Of a stretch of 64,000 nt of DNA, positions 13,311-24,604 are shown one piece after another. The DNA comes from Lichtheimia corymbifera B2541 (taxonomy: Eukaryota > Mucoromycota > Mucoromycetes > Mucorales > Lichtheimiaceae). A program made the position numbers and the translations under genes. The stretch is from the NCBI GenBank assembly GCA_000697475.1, contig JNEU01000734.1:186001-250000 (forward strand), written 5' to 3'. Position 1 is the first letter of the stretch. Each line of letters opens with the position of its first letter. The notes beneath the pieces are model-generated. The model was not told the origin of the DNA. It saw only the letters and a list, made by a program, of their open reading frames with translations, and searched no databases.

Positions 13311-13627
13311 GGGTGTAAATGTAGAAGAGGCTATGAACGAACTGCGCATGCAGTACGCATACTGAGCGTTGCTCTGTCAAATCCTCTTGGATCAACAAAA
13401 TTGAAGGATGGAAATGCTGAGAAGAAGCAGGAGAATCGTTCCATGCCGTGGAATGGGCAGCAGTTGAGCTTATAAAGTAATCAGTGAACATTATAAGTTA
13501 CGTGACAAAGTAATACAATGAATAGCAAAGATGATCTTTATAAAATGCAATGATATGTATATGTAGTGATGTTTACAACTTTTTTTGGGGGGGTGGGTTT
13601 TCAGCTAGACTATGTACAATTGGTATT
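13311..13627. other. Intergenic flank of repeat copy A
   Basis: About 300 bp between the repeat and the 3' end of the vWA gene, with a G-run near 13585. No feature seen. Confidence 0.5.
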
Positions 13628-15931
13628 TCAATCAACCACCACCAGGTCATTGAAGCTCTTATGTTCTACTGCCTTCTTCATCTCTTCAAGGGGATCCAAC
13701 TTGTTGCGTGCAGGGCGATCCACCTCCATCTCGTCATTCTTTTCTTGATCAGGATCCTCGATTTTATCACCTTCCAAGAAGCTCTTGAGCATAGCTGCAG
13801 AGTATCCACAGAGCATAGCACATCCCTTGACATCCTTGGTAACTGGGATAGGCGCTTCAGCTTCCATATCATCCCCACTCCATCCGAAATCAATTGGTCG
13901 ACTTCCTCCCAAATTCCACCAAACGAGTTCTGGCACCTCATATCCAGCCTCATCGTAAGCCTTCTTGATATCTTCATAGGTAGTATTCCAATCCTTGGTG
14001 CCACAGCCTTCATTGAACTCCATATCGGAAAAGACATACAACCGCTTGACCATATCCTCCTGCTTGAGATTGTATCGCTTGGCCATGGGCAACAGCAAAT
14101 CAAGGAACACGGATAAAAAGTTGGTAGAAAATCCAGATGGGGCCTTGTTCATGATTTCCAACTTTTCAGTCAATGGTGCTTCGGGATCAAATTGAACGAG
14201 AGTGGGCTTTTCACTGAAGGTGATGACATGTCCAGCAAAGGGTGATGCAGCAAACTCGGCAAGAATGATCGATAAACCAATGGAGCTCCAAAGAGGAATA
14301 ATGGGTGATACATATCGGCTGCACATGGAACCAGACATATCGCACACGGCAATACAGCTACCCAGCGTTGCATTGCCACCCGTATCTTGTCGAATCGAAT
14401 CCACCAAAGTCTTCCATTGAGCATTCACCAGCTGTCGTTCAATCTTGGCAATCTCAGCAACGGCTTCTGGTTGTGCATACTTTTTGGCTGCTGCTGATAC
14501 TGAAGGTGGCAAGCTGTTGTTCACGGCACAATTGGCGCGTTCGATAAGCTCATGGGGTTGCAAGGTAGCGCCGCTTACTGATTTCTTGCCAAGAGCCACA
14601 TCCTTGAGGAACTGCACGTAATGATCCTTGGCATGCTTGACGAAATGAGGCATGTTGTTTTGCATACACTTGCTAGGCACGTGAGAAAAGTCGATGGATG
14701 TCCACTCATTCATTGACATGCGGCGTTCAGTGATATCCAAGGCCTTGCGTAGTGGACTGATGACTTGCTTGCGATATAGCTCACGGACCTTGTTAATATA
14801 ATGCTCGCGGCTCTCATCAGCTTGTTGGTGAACAGCGGGTGGGAAAAGAGCCTCACTGATAGATGTAGCAAGAAGCGTATGCTTGTCGTGCGCGTGTTGA
14901 AGAGAAGGTGCCCACTTTGCAGCAAGACTAAGGCCATCCACGTACTTTTTCTTGCTATCAGCAGCAGCCTTGAGTGTCTTGAGATCAGCTTCCAATTGTG
15001 TGGCAAACAAACGAGCAACCGTAAAATGTAAGCTGCGATAAACAGGATCATTGGCCAATAGATCTTGAATGCGTGTGTGGCGTGTGGCTCGCTTGTTCAT
15101 CTTGGCTTGCTTTTGCTCCTCGCGTTGCTTTTGACACTTGATGGCTACTTGCTCCTTACGTTCTGCACGTTTGGCTGCTTGTTCATCCGAGCTCAGGTTC
15201 TTGATGCTCTCATAAAACTTGTGGCTCAAATGACGATGGTTCAAGTTCTTGCCATTCCAAGGTGTACCCTTTTGACGAGGACAGTTGAGTGCTTTGAACT
15301 TGGCATCATCACCAGTGGGACCGGTCTTGAACTCGTCTTGGACATAGATGGTGCACACGTTCAACAAATCCTTCCAATAACCATGAGACTTGAGTCGCTC
15401 CTTTTCCACCATGTCCCAATCATCACCAGCATCCTTGTTCTTGGGTTTGTCGGTCACACTCACGACATGAGCTGAGAGCAAGTGCACGTTGCGAATCGCA
15501 GTCTGAGGATGATTCTTGATCAGCCAACCAAACGCCACGTAAAATCGATCATTGGCACTCTTGCCACGGTGAATGGAACGCGCATGCCAAATGATATGTA
15601 ACGTCAATGTTGGATCTTGCTTCCAGGCCTTGTCAAGCAAAGAAAACACGAGCTCTGTATCAGTCGAAACACCCAGCTGGTAGTACAGATCGAGACATGC
15701 ATCCTCGGTTGACTTGTGTGCAAGTGCATTGTTGGTGGTACGTTGCAAGTTGCTCATACCATGCAAAGCATCGACAAAAGGATGACTCTCCTCTTCCTCC
15801 ATCTTTTCAGCAACTTGAAGCTTGGTCACATCGACTGCAGTGGACAATCCCTTGATATCGGCATCAAGCTTGCTTTGGTCATGAAGAGCATCAAAGTAAG
15901 GAAGCGAGGCTGGGAAAGTTTGGAAAGACAT
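13628..15931 (-). CDS. DUF2828 family protein with TROVE-like and vWA domains
   Basis: A single uninterrupted frame of 767 residues. The family (DUF2828) resembles Ro60/TROVE proteins: an N-terminal alpha-helical repeat region followed by a von Willebrand A domain. Here the helical part includes LYYQLGVSTDTELVFSLLDK and TLTLHIIWHARSIHRGKS. A basic coiled segment rich in Lys/Arg/Gln follows at about 260-300. The vWA domain starts near residue 525 with the metal site CDMSGSM (DxSxS), then SGFSTNF and LYVFSDMEFNEGCG. The Met at 15931 (MSFQTFPASLPYFDAL) is preferred over one 13 codons upstream. By family analogy it may bind small RNA or protein, but no function is established. The lack of introns is notable beside its intron-rich neighbours. 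Confidence 0.9.
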   Translation of the reverse strand: MSFQTFPASLPYFDALHDQSKLDADIKGLSTAVDVTKLQVAEKMEEEESHPFVDALHGMSNLQRTTNNALAHKSTEDACLDLYYQLGVSTDTELVFSLLDKAWKQDPTLTLHIIWHARSIHRGKSANDRFYVAFGWLIKNHPQTAIRNVHLLSAHVVSVTDKPKNKDAGDDWDMVEKERLKSHGYWKDLLNVCTIYVQDEFKTGPTGDDAKFKALNCPRQKGTPWNGKNLNHRHLSHKFYESIKNLSSDEQAAKRAERKEQVAIKCQKQREEQKQAKMNKRATRHTRIQDLLANDPVYRSLHFTVARLFATQLEADLKTLKAAADSKKKYVDGLSLAAKWAPSLQHAHDKHTLLATSISEALFPPAVHQQADESREHYINKVRELYRKQVISPLRKALDITERRMSMNEWTSIDFSHVPSKCMQNNMPHFVKHAKDHYVQFLKDVALGKKSVSGATLQPHELIERANCAVNNSLPPSVSAAAKKYAQPEAVAEIAKIERQLVNAQWKTLVDSIRQDTGGNATLGSCIAVCDMSGSMCSRYVSPIIPLWSSIGLSIILAEFAASPFAGHVITFSEKPTLVQFDPEAPLTEKLEIMNKAPSGFSTNFLSVFLDLLLPMAKRYNLKQEDMVKRLYVFSDMEFNEGCGTKDWNTTYEDIKKAYDEAGYEVPELVWWNLGGSRPIDFGWSGDDMEAEAPIPVTKDVKGCAMLCGYSAAMLKSFLEGDKIEDPDQEKNDEMEVDRPARNKLDPLEEMKKAVEHKSFNDLVVVD

Positions 15932-16267
15932 GTTGACAAAGAAAAGAAAAGTGGAAGGGGAGAAAGACAACAGAGTGAGAAAATACGAAAAAGACGCCCA
16001 CTTTTTAATGCATGTGGAGTTTATTGTCTGCTGCGGCCTCGCATTGGCTGCGGTTTCTGCAGATTGCTACTGCTGTGCCACACCAACGGATATTTAGTGC
16101 TGTTACACTTGTACGCTCATACAAAAAAGTTTTGACATGCGGACGAGCCTCCTTTATTGGAAATAAGGTGCAAAGGACAATTGTAAAAGTGTGCGTGTGT
16201 GTGCGAGTGGAAGTGTGCGTGTATGTGTGAGTGTGTGTGCATTGTATTTACATAAGAACGAAAACGA
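15932..16267. other. Intergenic with GT-rich repeat
   Basis: Holds the vWA gene promoter and the 3' end of the ligase gene. Positions about 16189-16240 are an imperfect GT microsatellite. No gene seen. Confidence 0.6.
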
Positions 16268-18304
16268 TTATTTGAGATCTACAAAGAAGCTCCATCGACC
16301 TTCCAATAAACCCTTGGCAGTATCTTCTAAAAGGATCTCTCGTCGATGCTTGACGTAAACTGACTTGTCGAGAACAGCCTGTCGCAGTTGTGCGATCTTT
16401 TCCTTCTCCAATGGCTTCTCCAGCAATTCGGAAAGCTGCTCGGTTGCCATTTCCAAATCCCGTTGATTATCCTAAAATACACCTTTAGTCATACGTACTT
16501 GCATATGCTGCGAGAACTCTTCCATATACCTCAAAAATCTCAGTTTCGTTAGTGCGTGAGAGATAAAATGCGAATGCATATGTCCACTTGAGCGTCATAC
16601 GGCTTTGCACTGTGACATCAACGGCCTTCTTCAGGAACTGCACTTCGATCCATGAAAGATCACTCGTTTGTTGCATTTCCTCCATCTTCTTCTCAGTCTT
16701 GAAATACAAATCCCGGTCCAGCTTTGCTGATTGTTCATGGTTGGCATAGCGGTTGTAATACTAACGTAAACAACACATGACGATCAGCACAATTGTAACA
16801 CATACGGATCCCCTCTCTCTTTTTTCTCATACATGAAGATAACGTTCCAAGGTCACTCGGGATTGTGTTTGGTTTTCTCTTGCCTCAGCACTGCTCTTTT
16901 CATCGAAGCGGTTGCAGTTGTACCAAGATGTGCCATGTTCAGACCAAGGACCTATACATGTTGATGCGTTTAGTATAGGTTGGATCAAAAAGATACGCAG
17001 CAAACCTTACCCATGCACACCCAACAGAACTCGTGGCGGCATTTTCGGCAGGTCATGTGGTTACAACCACCATTCTTCTCGATCGTTGATTGACATTTGG
17101 GACATTCTTTGGTATGTGCAGAGATCCAATTGGCAGTTTCCGAGTCATCCTCACATTTTTTGAGCCATTTCTTGACAATAGCGCAGATAGTTGGCTATCA
17201 AGGCACGTTAGTAATTCCGCAGTCTATTAAAAGAAGAATAAAAGATTACCTGGTGATCGGCCAAACCGCATCCAAAGCAAAATTTGAAACCGCAATTGCA
17301 CTGAACAGTGGGAACGATGGATGTAAGCGAGGTGCTTGGTATATGGCATTCAATGGCGTATTCACAATCAGGAGCAGGGCACCATCGCAGATAATCATTA
17401 TCATCGACAAATGTTCGGTTGAGCAAGGTTCTGTATTTCTCATTGGTGGAAGGATCCATCAATCGTTCAACTGTCTTCTCATCCACGATCACTGTGCATT
17501 TGTCTTGAGGACATTCGATACGTCGACTCTCGCCTTCATCACGAATCTTTTGTCGGAGATAGTGTACATAACAGGTCTTGCAGAATCGGTGCCCACATGC
17601 AACGCATACTGTCTCCATATCAGGGTCGTCATCACAGCAGATATCACACATGAAAGGCTCGTCGAGTTGTAGATCTTTGGCAAGCACCATCATAGAATGG
17701 CCGTCGTCGGTGTTGGTCAATACACCAGCATCCCGCAGCACCTTTTCAGGTACTTCCATGTAGCGTTCAAAGAGCTTTTCCTTGTTCCATCGAAAGTAGC
17801 GTAGTAGCGTGGCTGAATCCTCACTGGATAAACCTGTAGAATTAGAATGGCAAAGGGGGTTTGGAGGGTTAATTTGAATAATGATCACCCCTATATTCAC
17901 CCTATGTCCAAGAAGAACATCGCTATCACTTACCCAGGATAGTTGATACTTGCTCCACCTCTTTTTCTTGCATCTTCATAAGATTGTTGGTGCTCTGGAC
18001 GCTGAATTCGACATCGTATGCCTTCATTTGAGGTTTCTCCACAAAGGCGCCATCAAAGCCCATGTCGTTGCCATCGTAGTCGTCGTCTCCTGCATACCAA
18101 AGAATATATTATAAACAACTTGCATTCCAGTGGGGCATTGTCGTACATACCTATGGAGCTGGCAGATTCAATGTCGCTGTCTTCATCCATGGTGTCCTCG
18201 AGCTGTTATAGTAGTATTAGTCAGCAACAGAGTTTTTTGTTGTATTGCTAGAAGGAATAAAAACACACCATAAAAGTATCATCATAGTCGCTATCAGAGG
18301 CCAT
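16268..18304 (-). CDS. ARI1: Ariadne-type RBR E3 ubiquitin ligase
   Basis: RBR ligases take ubiquitin from an E2 onto a RING2 cysteine and then onto the substrate. Eight exons give 521 residues: 18304..18269, 18202..18151, 18089..17934, 17833..17250, 17194..17011, 16951..16833, 16760..16530 and 16471..16268. The N-terminus is acidic ([12 protein letters not shown]). RING1 begins [10 protein letters not shown] with [10 protein letters not shown]; the IBR has [14 protein letters not shown] and [16 protein letters not shown]2 is [19 protein letters not shown], where the Cys after GG is the expected ubiquitin acceptor. The Ariadne domain follows to the end, with [20 protein letters not shown] and a C-terminal SFFVDLK. 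Every splice phase agrees. All elements of HHARI/ARI1 are present and nothing is truncated. Confidence 0.95.
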
Positions 18305-19152
18305 GGTCGTCGTCAAAGAGTGTATAGGAACTGAAAAAGACGACACAAAAGCTGAAAAGGGGAGGAATTAAAGCAAAGAGGGAGATCCCGGTGACTGGCA
18401 GCTGCATTTCAGCGGATGTCCATCCGACACAGCACACTTGTCACCACCACCACTCATAACCCAAAGCTATTACAAGCATGCTATTTCTTTGTTTCAAATA
18501 TCCCCAATCCCAATCTATCATTATATGTTCTTTGTTGCTGGTGATTGGGATCAGCCTATATACCTGCGGATAATTTCTTATTCTATTATGCAGGGGAATG
18601 CTTGGATGCGAATGTAGAACATCGTCATTGCTTGCTCTTATGGTGACATTATTATGCATAAGGTGCGTATATTATAAATCCATCACTCATCTCAATGCTT
18701 TCCAGATAACGCTTTCAAATGTTCGACACATGACCCTGTAATCATTCTTTGTTGTTCACACGGAGACGTCATGTGCACTGCACAATGTCCATTATAACAT
18801 GTATCAAGGAACGCTCTCCATGCTTGTTGTTAGTGGATGTGTTAATGATATTGTCAATGGCTTATTGCTCGTCTTTTATGTCTTGTAATCCAATAAACTA
18901 CTGTCGTTGTGTGATAAAATAGGAGGATTATGGACGATTATGCGAATAGAATGTTTCTAACACTATCATGGATGGGTATAGAAAGATACGAAGAGACGTT
19001 CCTTAAGAGATAGAAATCACCATGGATCGAATGTCTTTGTGGATGTCTCTGCTGCTGATTGGCTGAATAGGGCTGCTTTTTTTGTTATCGGATAGAATAA
19101 ATTTTCAAAGGTATTGCACTTGCTCGTGTTTGTTGCGTGTAGCTATAAAGTC
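18305..19152. other. Intergenic, divergent promoter region
   Basis: About 850 bp separating the RBR ligase (-) and eIF3h (+) start codons. No gene, repeat or clear TATA box at a proper distance was seen. Confidence 0.6.
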
Positions 19153-20429
19153 ATGTCCGTTTTGCCTTCGTCAGAGCCTCTCAAGGCTGTCCAGCTCGAT
19201 GGTTTGGTAAGTTCAACTCTAGAAACGATTTATTGCCTAGATCGACTGTAGCTAACGTTGATTGAGTAAATAGGTCGTGTTGAAGATTATCAAGCATTGC
19301 CGTGAGTCTTACCCTAGCGATGTCACTGGTCAATTGCTCGGTTTGGACGAGAAGGGTATCCTTGAAGTGACCAACTGCTTCCCTTTCCCTGCTGATTGCG
19401 ATGAGAATGCAAGTGGTGAGTGGATTGTAGATTGCAAGCTTGGCAGTAGGCTTACCTTTGTATATATTACACACAGCCCAATATCAACTCGACATGATGC
19501 GATGCTTGCGTGCAGTGAACGTTGACAACAACACAGTTGGATGGTATCGATCTTCGCATCTCGGCAACTTTGTGGATATCAGCTTGATCGACACTCAATA
19601 CAATTACCAAAAGTCACTTGGAGCACAATCTGCTGTTATCGTACACGATGTATCCAAGAGCGCTGCTCAAGGCAACCTCAGCTTGCGTGCCTTCCGTTTG
19701 ACTGATGCTTTCATGAAACAATACGAATCCAACAAATTCACCACTGAAAGGTAGCGAGAAAAAGGGAACAAAGACAGGGTTGCTAGGTTACTGACATTGT
19801 TGCCATAGTCTCGCCAAGTCCAAGTTGTCTTTCACCAATATCTTTGAAGAATTACCTGTTCAAGTCCACAACTCCCACCTTGTTACATTGATGCTTCACA
19901 ACCTCGAAATGCCAAAGCTTGATGCTAGTGCTCTCCGTACTCCCGCCACCTTCCCCTCGACACAAGCCGATATTGAAAAGGCCAAGGCCTTGTCCCCCAA
20001 CTTTGACGTTCTCGATCTTGAGCTCGATCCCTTCATGCAGAAAAATCTCGAATATCTCTTGGATTGCAGTGATGTCCAACAACAAGAATTGAACAACTAC
20101 CAATACTGGCAACGAAGCGTGGCTCGTGAACAAGTCAAGATTCAAGCATGGCTCACCAAGCGGGTAAGTTGAGGATTACAACAACAAAGGAGGATTGTAG
20201 GTTTACTTTTATTTCATTACAGAGACAAGAGAATGCTATTCGTGCTGAAAAGGGACAGGCACCATTGCCTGAGGATGAGGTCAATACATTGTTCAAGCTT
20301 CCAACTGAACCAAGCCGTTTGGATTCGATGATTCTTACAGCACAAATGCACAACTTCACCAAGCAATTGAATCAATTCGCAGGACCCAGCCTTACTAGAT
20401 TGTACAGCATCCAGGAATTGCAAAAGTAA
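19153..20429 (+). CDS. EIF3H: Translation initiation factor eIF3 subunit h
   Basis: eIF3h is an MPN-domain subunit of the eIF3 complex that organises the 43S pre-initiation complex. Five exons give 343 residues: 19153..19206, 19274..19415, 19477..19750, 19809..20163 and 20223..20429. The MPN domain starts [20 protein letters not shown], continues [20 protein letters not shown] and [20 protein letters not shown], and lacks the metal-binding JAMM histidines, as expected of this non-peptidase subunit. The C-terminal helical part ([19 protein letters not shown], then [20 protein letters not shown]) is complete. Introns agree in phase. Yeasts such as Saccharomyces lack eIF3h, so its presence fits a filamentous or early-diverging fungus. 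It converges with the receptor-like gene, with 100 bp between stops. Confidence 0.95.
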
Positions 20430-20529
20430 AATCCATTCTTCATGTCATCAATTGTGTTATATCTTTCAAATACTACATTGAGATGGTATACAATTACATT
20501 TATATAAAAGGATATATTGTCTCTTCATT

Positions 20530-22401
20530 CTAAGCTGTTTCCCTATTGTTGATCAATTGAGCCAATTCAAGTTCAGGTCGATGTACAGTGCTGGTAGATG
20601 GGGTGTCATTTCCACCGTGGATGGCCTTTTGATGTGCAGAGCCCCTGTCAATGGGATGAAACCTTCGTTCTCTCCTTGCGTGATACCAGATCAAACATAC
20701 TTGCACCATAGCTCGTACAATTCCCAATCCTGAAGTAATGCAAGTCAATAAAACCGACGCAACCGGGGAGTGTAGCATGATCAAAAAGATAGCTATCGCT
20801 GTATGCGCAATATCCCCCACGATCACTTTTTGCCAACTCAAGACGACAGGTACTCGAAGATCGATCTGCTTGCGATAGGCTGATAGATTGAGCATGCGAA
20901 TCTCGTATAATCCAAAGTTGTTCATATCCAAGCAACATAACAAGAACACAGGCCAAGTGCGTCGGATCACCAAGATACTGAAACGTCGACAGCAATACCG
21001 ATATAACAAGCAGTTGATAGCGAGGTATGAGGCGGTTGTTGCAAGCATGATGGAGAAGGTGGTTGTATATAGCGTAACATTCATACCGAGATGTACCAAA
21101 GTGGTGAGCAAATTGATAAAGCTGAAAAGCGAATAAAACACGCCAACCCACACAAGGAACGACGTCTGCTGGTGTCTTTTAAATGCAATATAGACCCAAC
21201 CGATAAGAACCACCACAAGACACGCCAAGATAACGATCCATTGAATCTTGTAACGCAACATCACTCCTAAGAATCCAGGCACCAAGTTGCAGTGTTGGCA
21301 TAGGGACCATGAATTGCCGATACCAGAACATAGAATAGGATTGCCGTCGAGGTTGCATGAGGTCGTATTACCCAACATTGGAGGGATGGTTCCTGTCAAC
21401 TCATTCTCTGATAGATCGACAGCTTGTAGCTGAGTACTGGATAAAGATCCTGGAAGGTCACCATACAAACGGTTGCCGTACAGGTCCAAGGTCGTCAAAG
21501 GCAGCGTATCAAGAACATTGGCAGGAATGCTATCTTTCACTTTTGCATGATAAATGATGGATGTCAAGTTGCTAAGATGGCTGATCCAAGTGGGGAAGCT
21601 GGAGACGACGTTGACTGCTGTGGGATTATCCACAATGACCGATAAATATTGTAATGCATTGAGACTCGTACTGATAGGTTCCAGCCATGTGCTGATATCG
21701 ATATCTCGTTGTTGTTCAGTCATGACAAGGTGTAGATCCAGCTGTTCCAACTGAGTGCAATTGGTGATCCATTGAATGATATCTTGCGACGGCACAGCAT
21801 TGAACGTAAGGTTGGTGAAAGACATGCAAGGCAGTTGCATTGTTGGCATCGGAGAAGCACTGAGCCAAGTCAATTGTTTCACTTTAGGAAAGACTAGATT
21901 CAACCATTGCAGCGACGAGTCCGTGGAGATATTGCTATATGAAAGGTCGAGTGCTTCGATAGTATTGTGGCTAGTATTGGCTGTTGATACAGATACATTG
22001 GATAATAGCTGACTCCCTCGTAATGATAATGTTTTCAAATGAGTCAAGTTGTTGTAGATAGTGGGTGAGAATAGTTCAGGGCACCGTGCCGCGTCAATGT
22101 AGTAATCAAGCGTCAAGTTGTGTAGGTCAACGAGGTTGGCGATGAGTGATGCTGTGTCATTGCTGCATGTGTGGTTGGTTGCTGCACCATTGACGTTCAA
22201 TACTGTTATGCCACCTTGAGAATTGCATTCTGCATAAAAATCTGGCGAGGTGGTGGTTTCATTGCAACACGGGGTTGAAGAGGTATTGTCGAGACCAAGA
22301 AAGGAGTTACGGAGCTCTTGACACTGGCTGTTGGACTGTGCAGCAGACCACCATAGCCCTTGAGCCAAGACGAGTAACAGTAAAAGCACTTGCCTTGACA
22401 T
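20530..22401 (-). CDS. Leucine-rich-repeat multi-pass membrane receptor-like protein
   Basis: One exon, 623 residues. A signal peptide (residues 1-21, LLLLLVLAQGLWWSAAQ) leads into a Cys-poor, Asn-glycosylation-rich ectodomain of about 360 residues with irregular LRRs. The last LRRs are plant-like (LDLYGNRLYGDLPGSL, VDLSENELTGTIPPMLGN), capped by a cysteine pattern ending WSLCQHC. A hydrophobic half follows, with about five or six membrane segments beginning IQWIVILACLVVVLIGWVYI and ending near VRAMVQVCLIWY. The tail of about 55 residues is polar and cytosolic by inference. LRR plus multi-pass architecture suggests a surface sensor, but no kinase, cyclase or known GPCR signature is visible. 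I cannot assign a ligand or a named family. Confidence 0.82.
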   Translation of the reverse strand: MSRQVLLLLLVLAQGLWWSAAQSNSQCQELRNSFLGLDNTSSTPCCNETTTSPDFYAECNSQGGITVLNVNGAATNHTCSNDTASLIANLVDLHNLTLDYYIDAARCPELFSPTIYNNLTHLKTLSLRGSQLLSNVSVSTANTSHNTIEALDLSYSNISTDSSLQWLNLVFPKVKQLTWLSASPMPTMQLPCMSFTNLTFNAVPSQDIIQWITNCTQLEQLDLHLVMTEQQRDIDISTWLEPISTSLNALQYLSVIVDNPTAVNVVSSFPTWISHLSNLTSIIYHAKVKDSIPANVLDTLPLTTLDLYGNRLYGDLPGSLSSTQLQAVDLSENELTGTIPPMLGNTTSCNLDGNPILCSGIGNSWSLCQHCNLVPGFLGVMLRYKIQWIVILACLVVVLIGWVYIAFKRHQQTSFLVWVGVFYSLFSFINLLTTLVHLGMNVTLYTTTFSIMLATTASYLAINCLLYRYCCRRFSILVIRRTWPVFLLCCLDMNNFGLYEIRMLNLSAYRKQIDLRVPVVLSWQKVIVGDIAHTAIAIFLIMLHSPVASVLLTCITSGLGIVRAMVQVCLIWYHARRERRFHPIDRGSAHQKAIHGGNDTPSTSTVHRPELELAQLINNRETA

Positions 22402-23762
22402 GTTAGCGGGAAAGAATCTTTAGTTGGGTGTTGTCATCCTCAAAAGTGTTGCTTTTTTCTAGACAGGTGACCATAATAGATCACTCTTATCATCCCGCCT
22501 AGTCTCATTGTAATAGCTACTGGGATTATTACATAGTCATACAACCTTCTTTTTAAAACACGTCATTAAAGAACATCTCTTTTATAGTATTCCTACTTGT
22601 ATGCTTCTTTTCTGTTGTTGTATTCAAAGTAATATACTCTCATGATTAAAAATCCGTTTAGCCTACCATTGGGCTTCCAATACATCTTCCCTTGGTAACA
22701 CAGACTCTGCATTTACGAAATGCCAAGCATCAACAAACATTTCCCGACAATAAGTCCTCAGGAGATGTTTGTACATTAATAATGGATGATGGATCCCTGC
22801 TATTTCCCTGCATGAATCATTGTATTACATGATCCTCCTTGATTCCTATCCATAATAACAGAAGCTGCAGCCACCTTAGCAAAACAGTAACTTGTGGCAA
22901 TTATTATTAGTTGTCCATGTTATATCGTTCATTACGAGGAATGACCCACTGCAATGCTTAAATCTTTGAGATGTTACTACCAGCAGTAGTTGTATCGTAT
23001 GAATAAATACACGTGAAAATGGCTGCTGTAGGTGCATACATGGTGGGATACGCTTTGTCTTTGATCTCTACCCGTCCTTGTTTACCGTTTCAGCTTGTCC
23101 GCCCTTTAAAACCACCATATACCCCCCGGGTTCAAGCATAGAGAGAAAGAGAGGATGAATGTTTATAAAATGCTTAGCATTGTCAACAACCTCGACCCTC
23201 TTTAGACCGAAAATGTAGACGGACTTGTTTGTGTACCGGTGCCGAGGACGAGAAGTATGAATGCGTGCATAAAGCTTTCTTCGGCTATAGTAGTAGTAAG
23301 CTCCGCTTATGATGTAGCCAGCATGAATGGCACATTATTATATAAGGTTGCATAGGATAGCATTAGCTGAAACTGTCGAAGGACCATGGTATGTTCAAGT
23401 ACTCGTGCCACATTGTATCACAAACTTATTCTTTCTGAAATACAATGAACCAAGCTTTTGTAACAAGCGTTATGACTGGCATCGTCACTCTCAAGCTTAT
23501 TATCTTTGTAATACCATCGTTTCATAATTGCTTCCACCTTTCTTCTATCAGCAAGTGAACTACACCAGAAGTTTTTCGATGGCGAATGTAATAATGTTGT
23601 GACAAAGGAACAAAACATTTTGATACGATGATGTAATAATGCAAACTGACTTTCTAACAGTCAAATCTCTTTTCCTCCTTTCAATCGAGAATCTAACCAG
23701 GTGATCCACATCTTGCCTCTGATGGTACGGAACCCTTTTAAACATTATGTTGAATCCAATTT
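22402..23762. other. Gene-free stretch
   Basis: About 1.36 kb, AT-rich, with only short chance frames. One element is recognisable: positions about 23203-23238 match the outer end of the foldback element (27412-27456), described separately. Confidence 0.55.
23203..23238 (+). repeat. Isolated end-fragment of the foldback family
   Basis: The segment from TAGACCGAAAATGTAGAC to TTGTTTGTGTACC resembles 27410-27456 and 26890-26925, which flank the foldback arms. It looks like a solo end left by excision or decay. Confidence 0.45.
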
Positions 23763-24604
23763 TCATTTAATGGAAGTAGATATCATAAAGAAACTATATT
23801 GATAAATGAAGAAGGTACGCGGGAATCCTATAGAGTCGATCGATGTCGCAATTGTTAGAAGATCTCTTTTGACTTCTCGGATAGAAATTGCTTTAGAATC
23901 GACGGCGCAAATCAATCTTGTAATAGCCATGAACTCGGTGTCGGTCAATGTGTTGTTCCCATCAACATCCATGTCCATATAATAGTCATCCATCTGGCTG
24001 GAAAACCATCAAGGGTTCCGAAAATGCGAGCCTTGTCAGGGCTGTGGTGGTCTCGGGCTGAGAAGAGAATATCACTTCGCGCAAGAACCTCTTGCGTGTC
24101 AGTTTCAAGCTTGAATAACTGCCCCTTTACTTGTGCTTGACGCTTATACTCGTAGAAAAGATCATTGATGTCCTTGGTGTTCACCAACCATGGTATATTC
24201 AATACAATATTGGAGTCGTCGGCATAGGGAAGAATTGGTGTTCCAGGATCAGAGTCATATCGCGCCTCCACGAAATGTCGACTATCGCTGTGCACCCTTT
24301 CAGCAGTGGGATAGTCAGTGGACGAGTTAAAGGAAGAATATACACTGGTTGCAGTTGACAGTGTTTCTTGTGCAATGATATCATTGACGAAGCGGGAGCA
24401 TGGGAAGCCGTTAAATCACCACCATGGGAGTTGGGGGTCATTCTGCTTCTGCCAAGAAGATAGACAGACGAAAGATAGGTGTGGGATTATGATGAACAGC
24501 GATAACGTCCTTTTATTGTGCATTGTGGGCGTGAGTATTTCTGTCTGCTGGGGATGGTGCATTGATAAATTGATGCTAGAGCTGATAAAGTTGTGGGGCG
24601 CCAT
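23763..24604 (-). pseudogene. EF-hand protein locus, probably partial or decayed
   Basis: Read on the minus strand, one frame runs from Met at 24604 to a TGA at about 24416, and the same frame then stays open to 23945. A second frame from 23993 contains a canonical EF-hand loop, DMDVDGNNTLTDTEF, and ends at 23763. Two readings are possible. Either one stop and one frameshift have broken the gene, or two introns (about 24423-24304 and about 24092-24000) remove both problems and join ...TDTQE to MDDYYMDMDVDG. No protein family was recognised for the upstream part, which includes VLNIPWLVNTKDINDLFYEY. The EF-hand implies calcium binding. Its position beside a repeat island favours decay, but the spliced reading cannot be excluded. 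Confidence 0.4.

Noticed and set aside
19144..19150. TATAAAG just before the eIF3h ATG as a TATA box
   Set aside because: It lies only about 3 bp from the start codon, too close to serve as a core promoter element.
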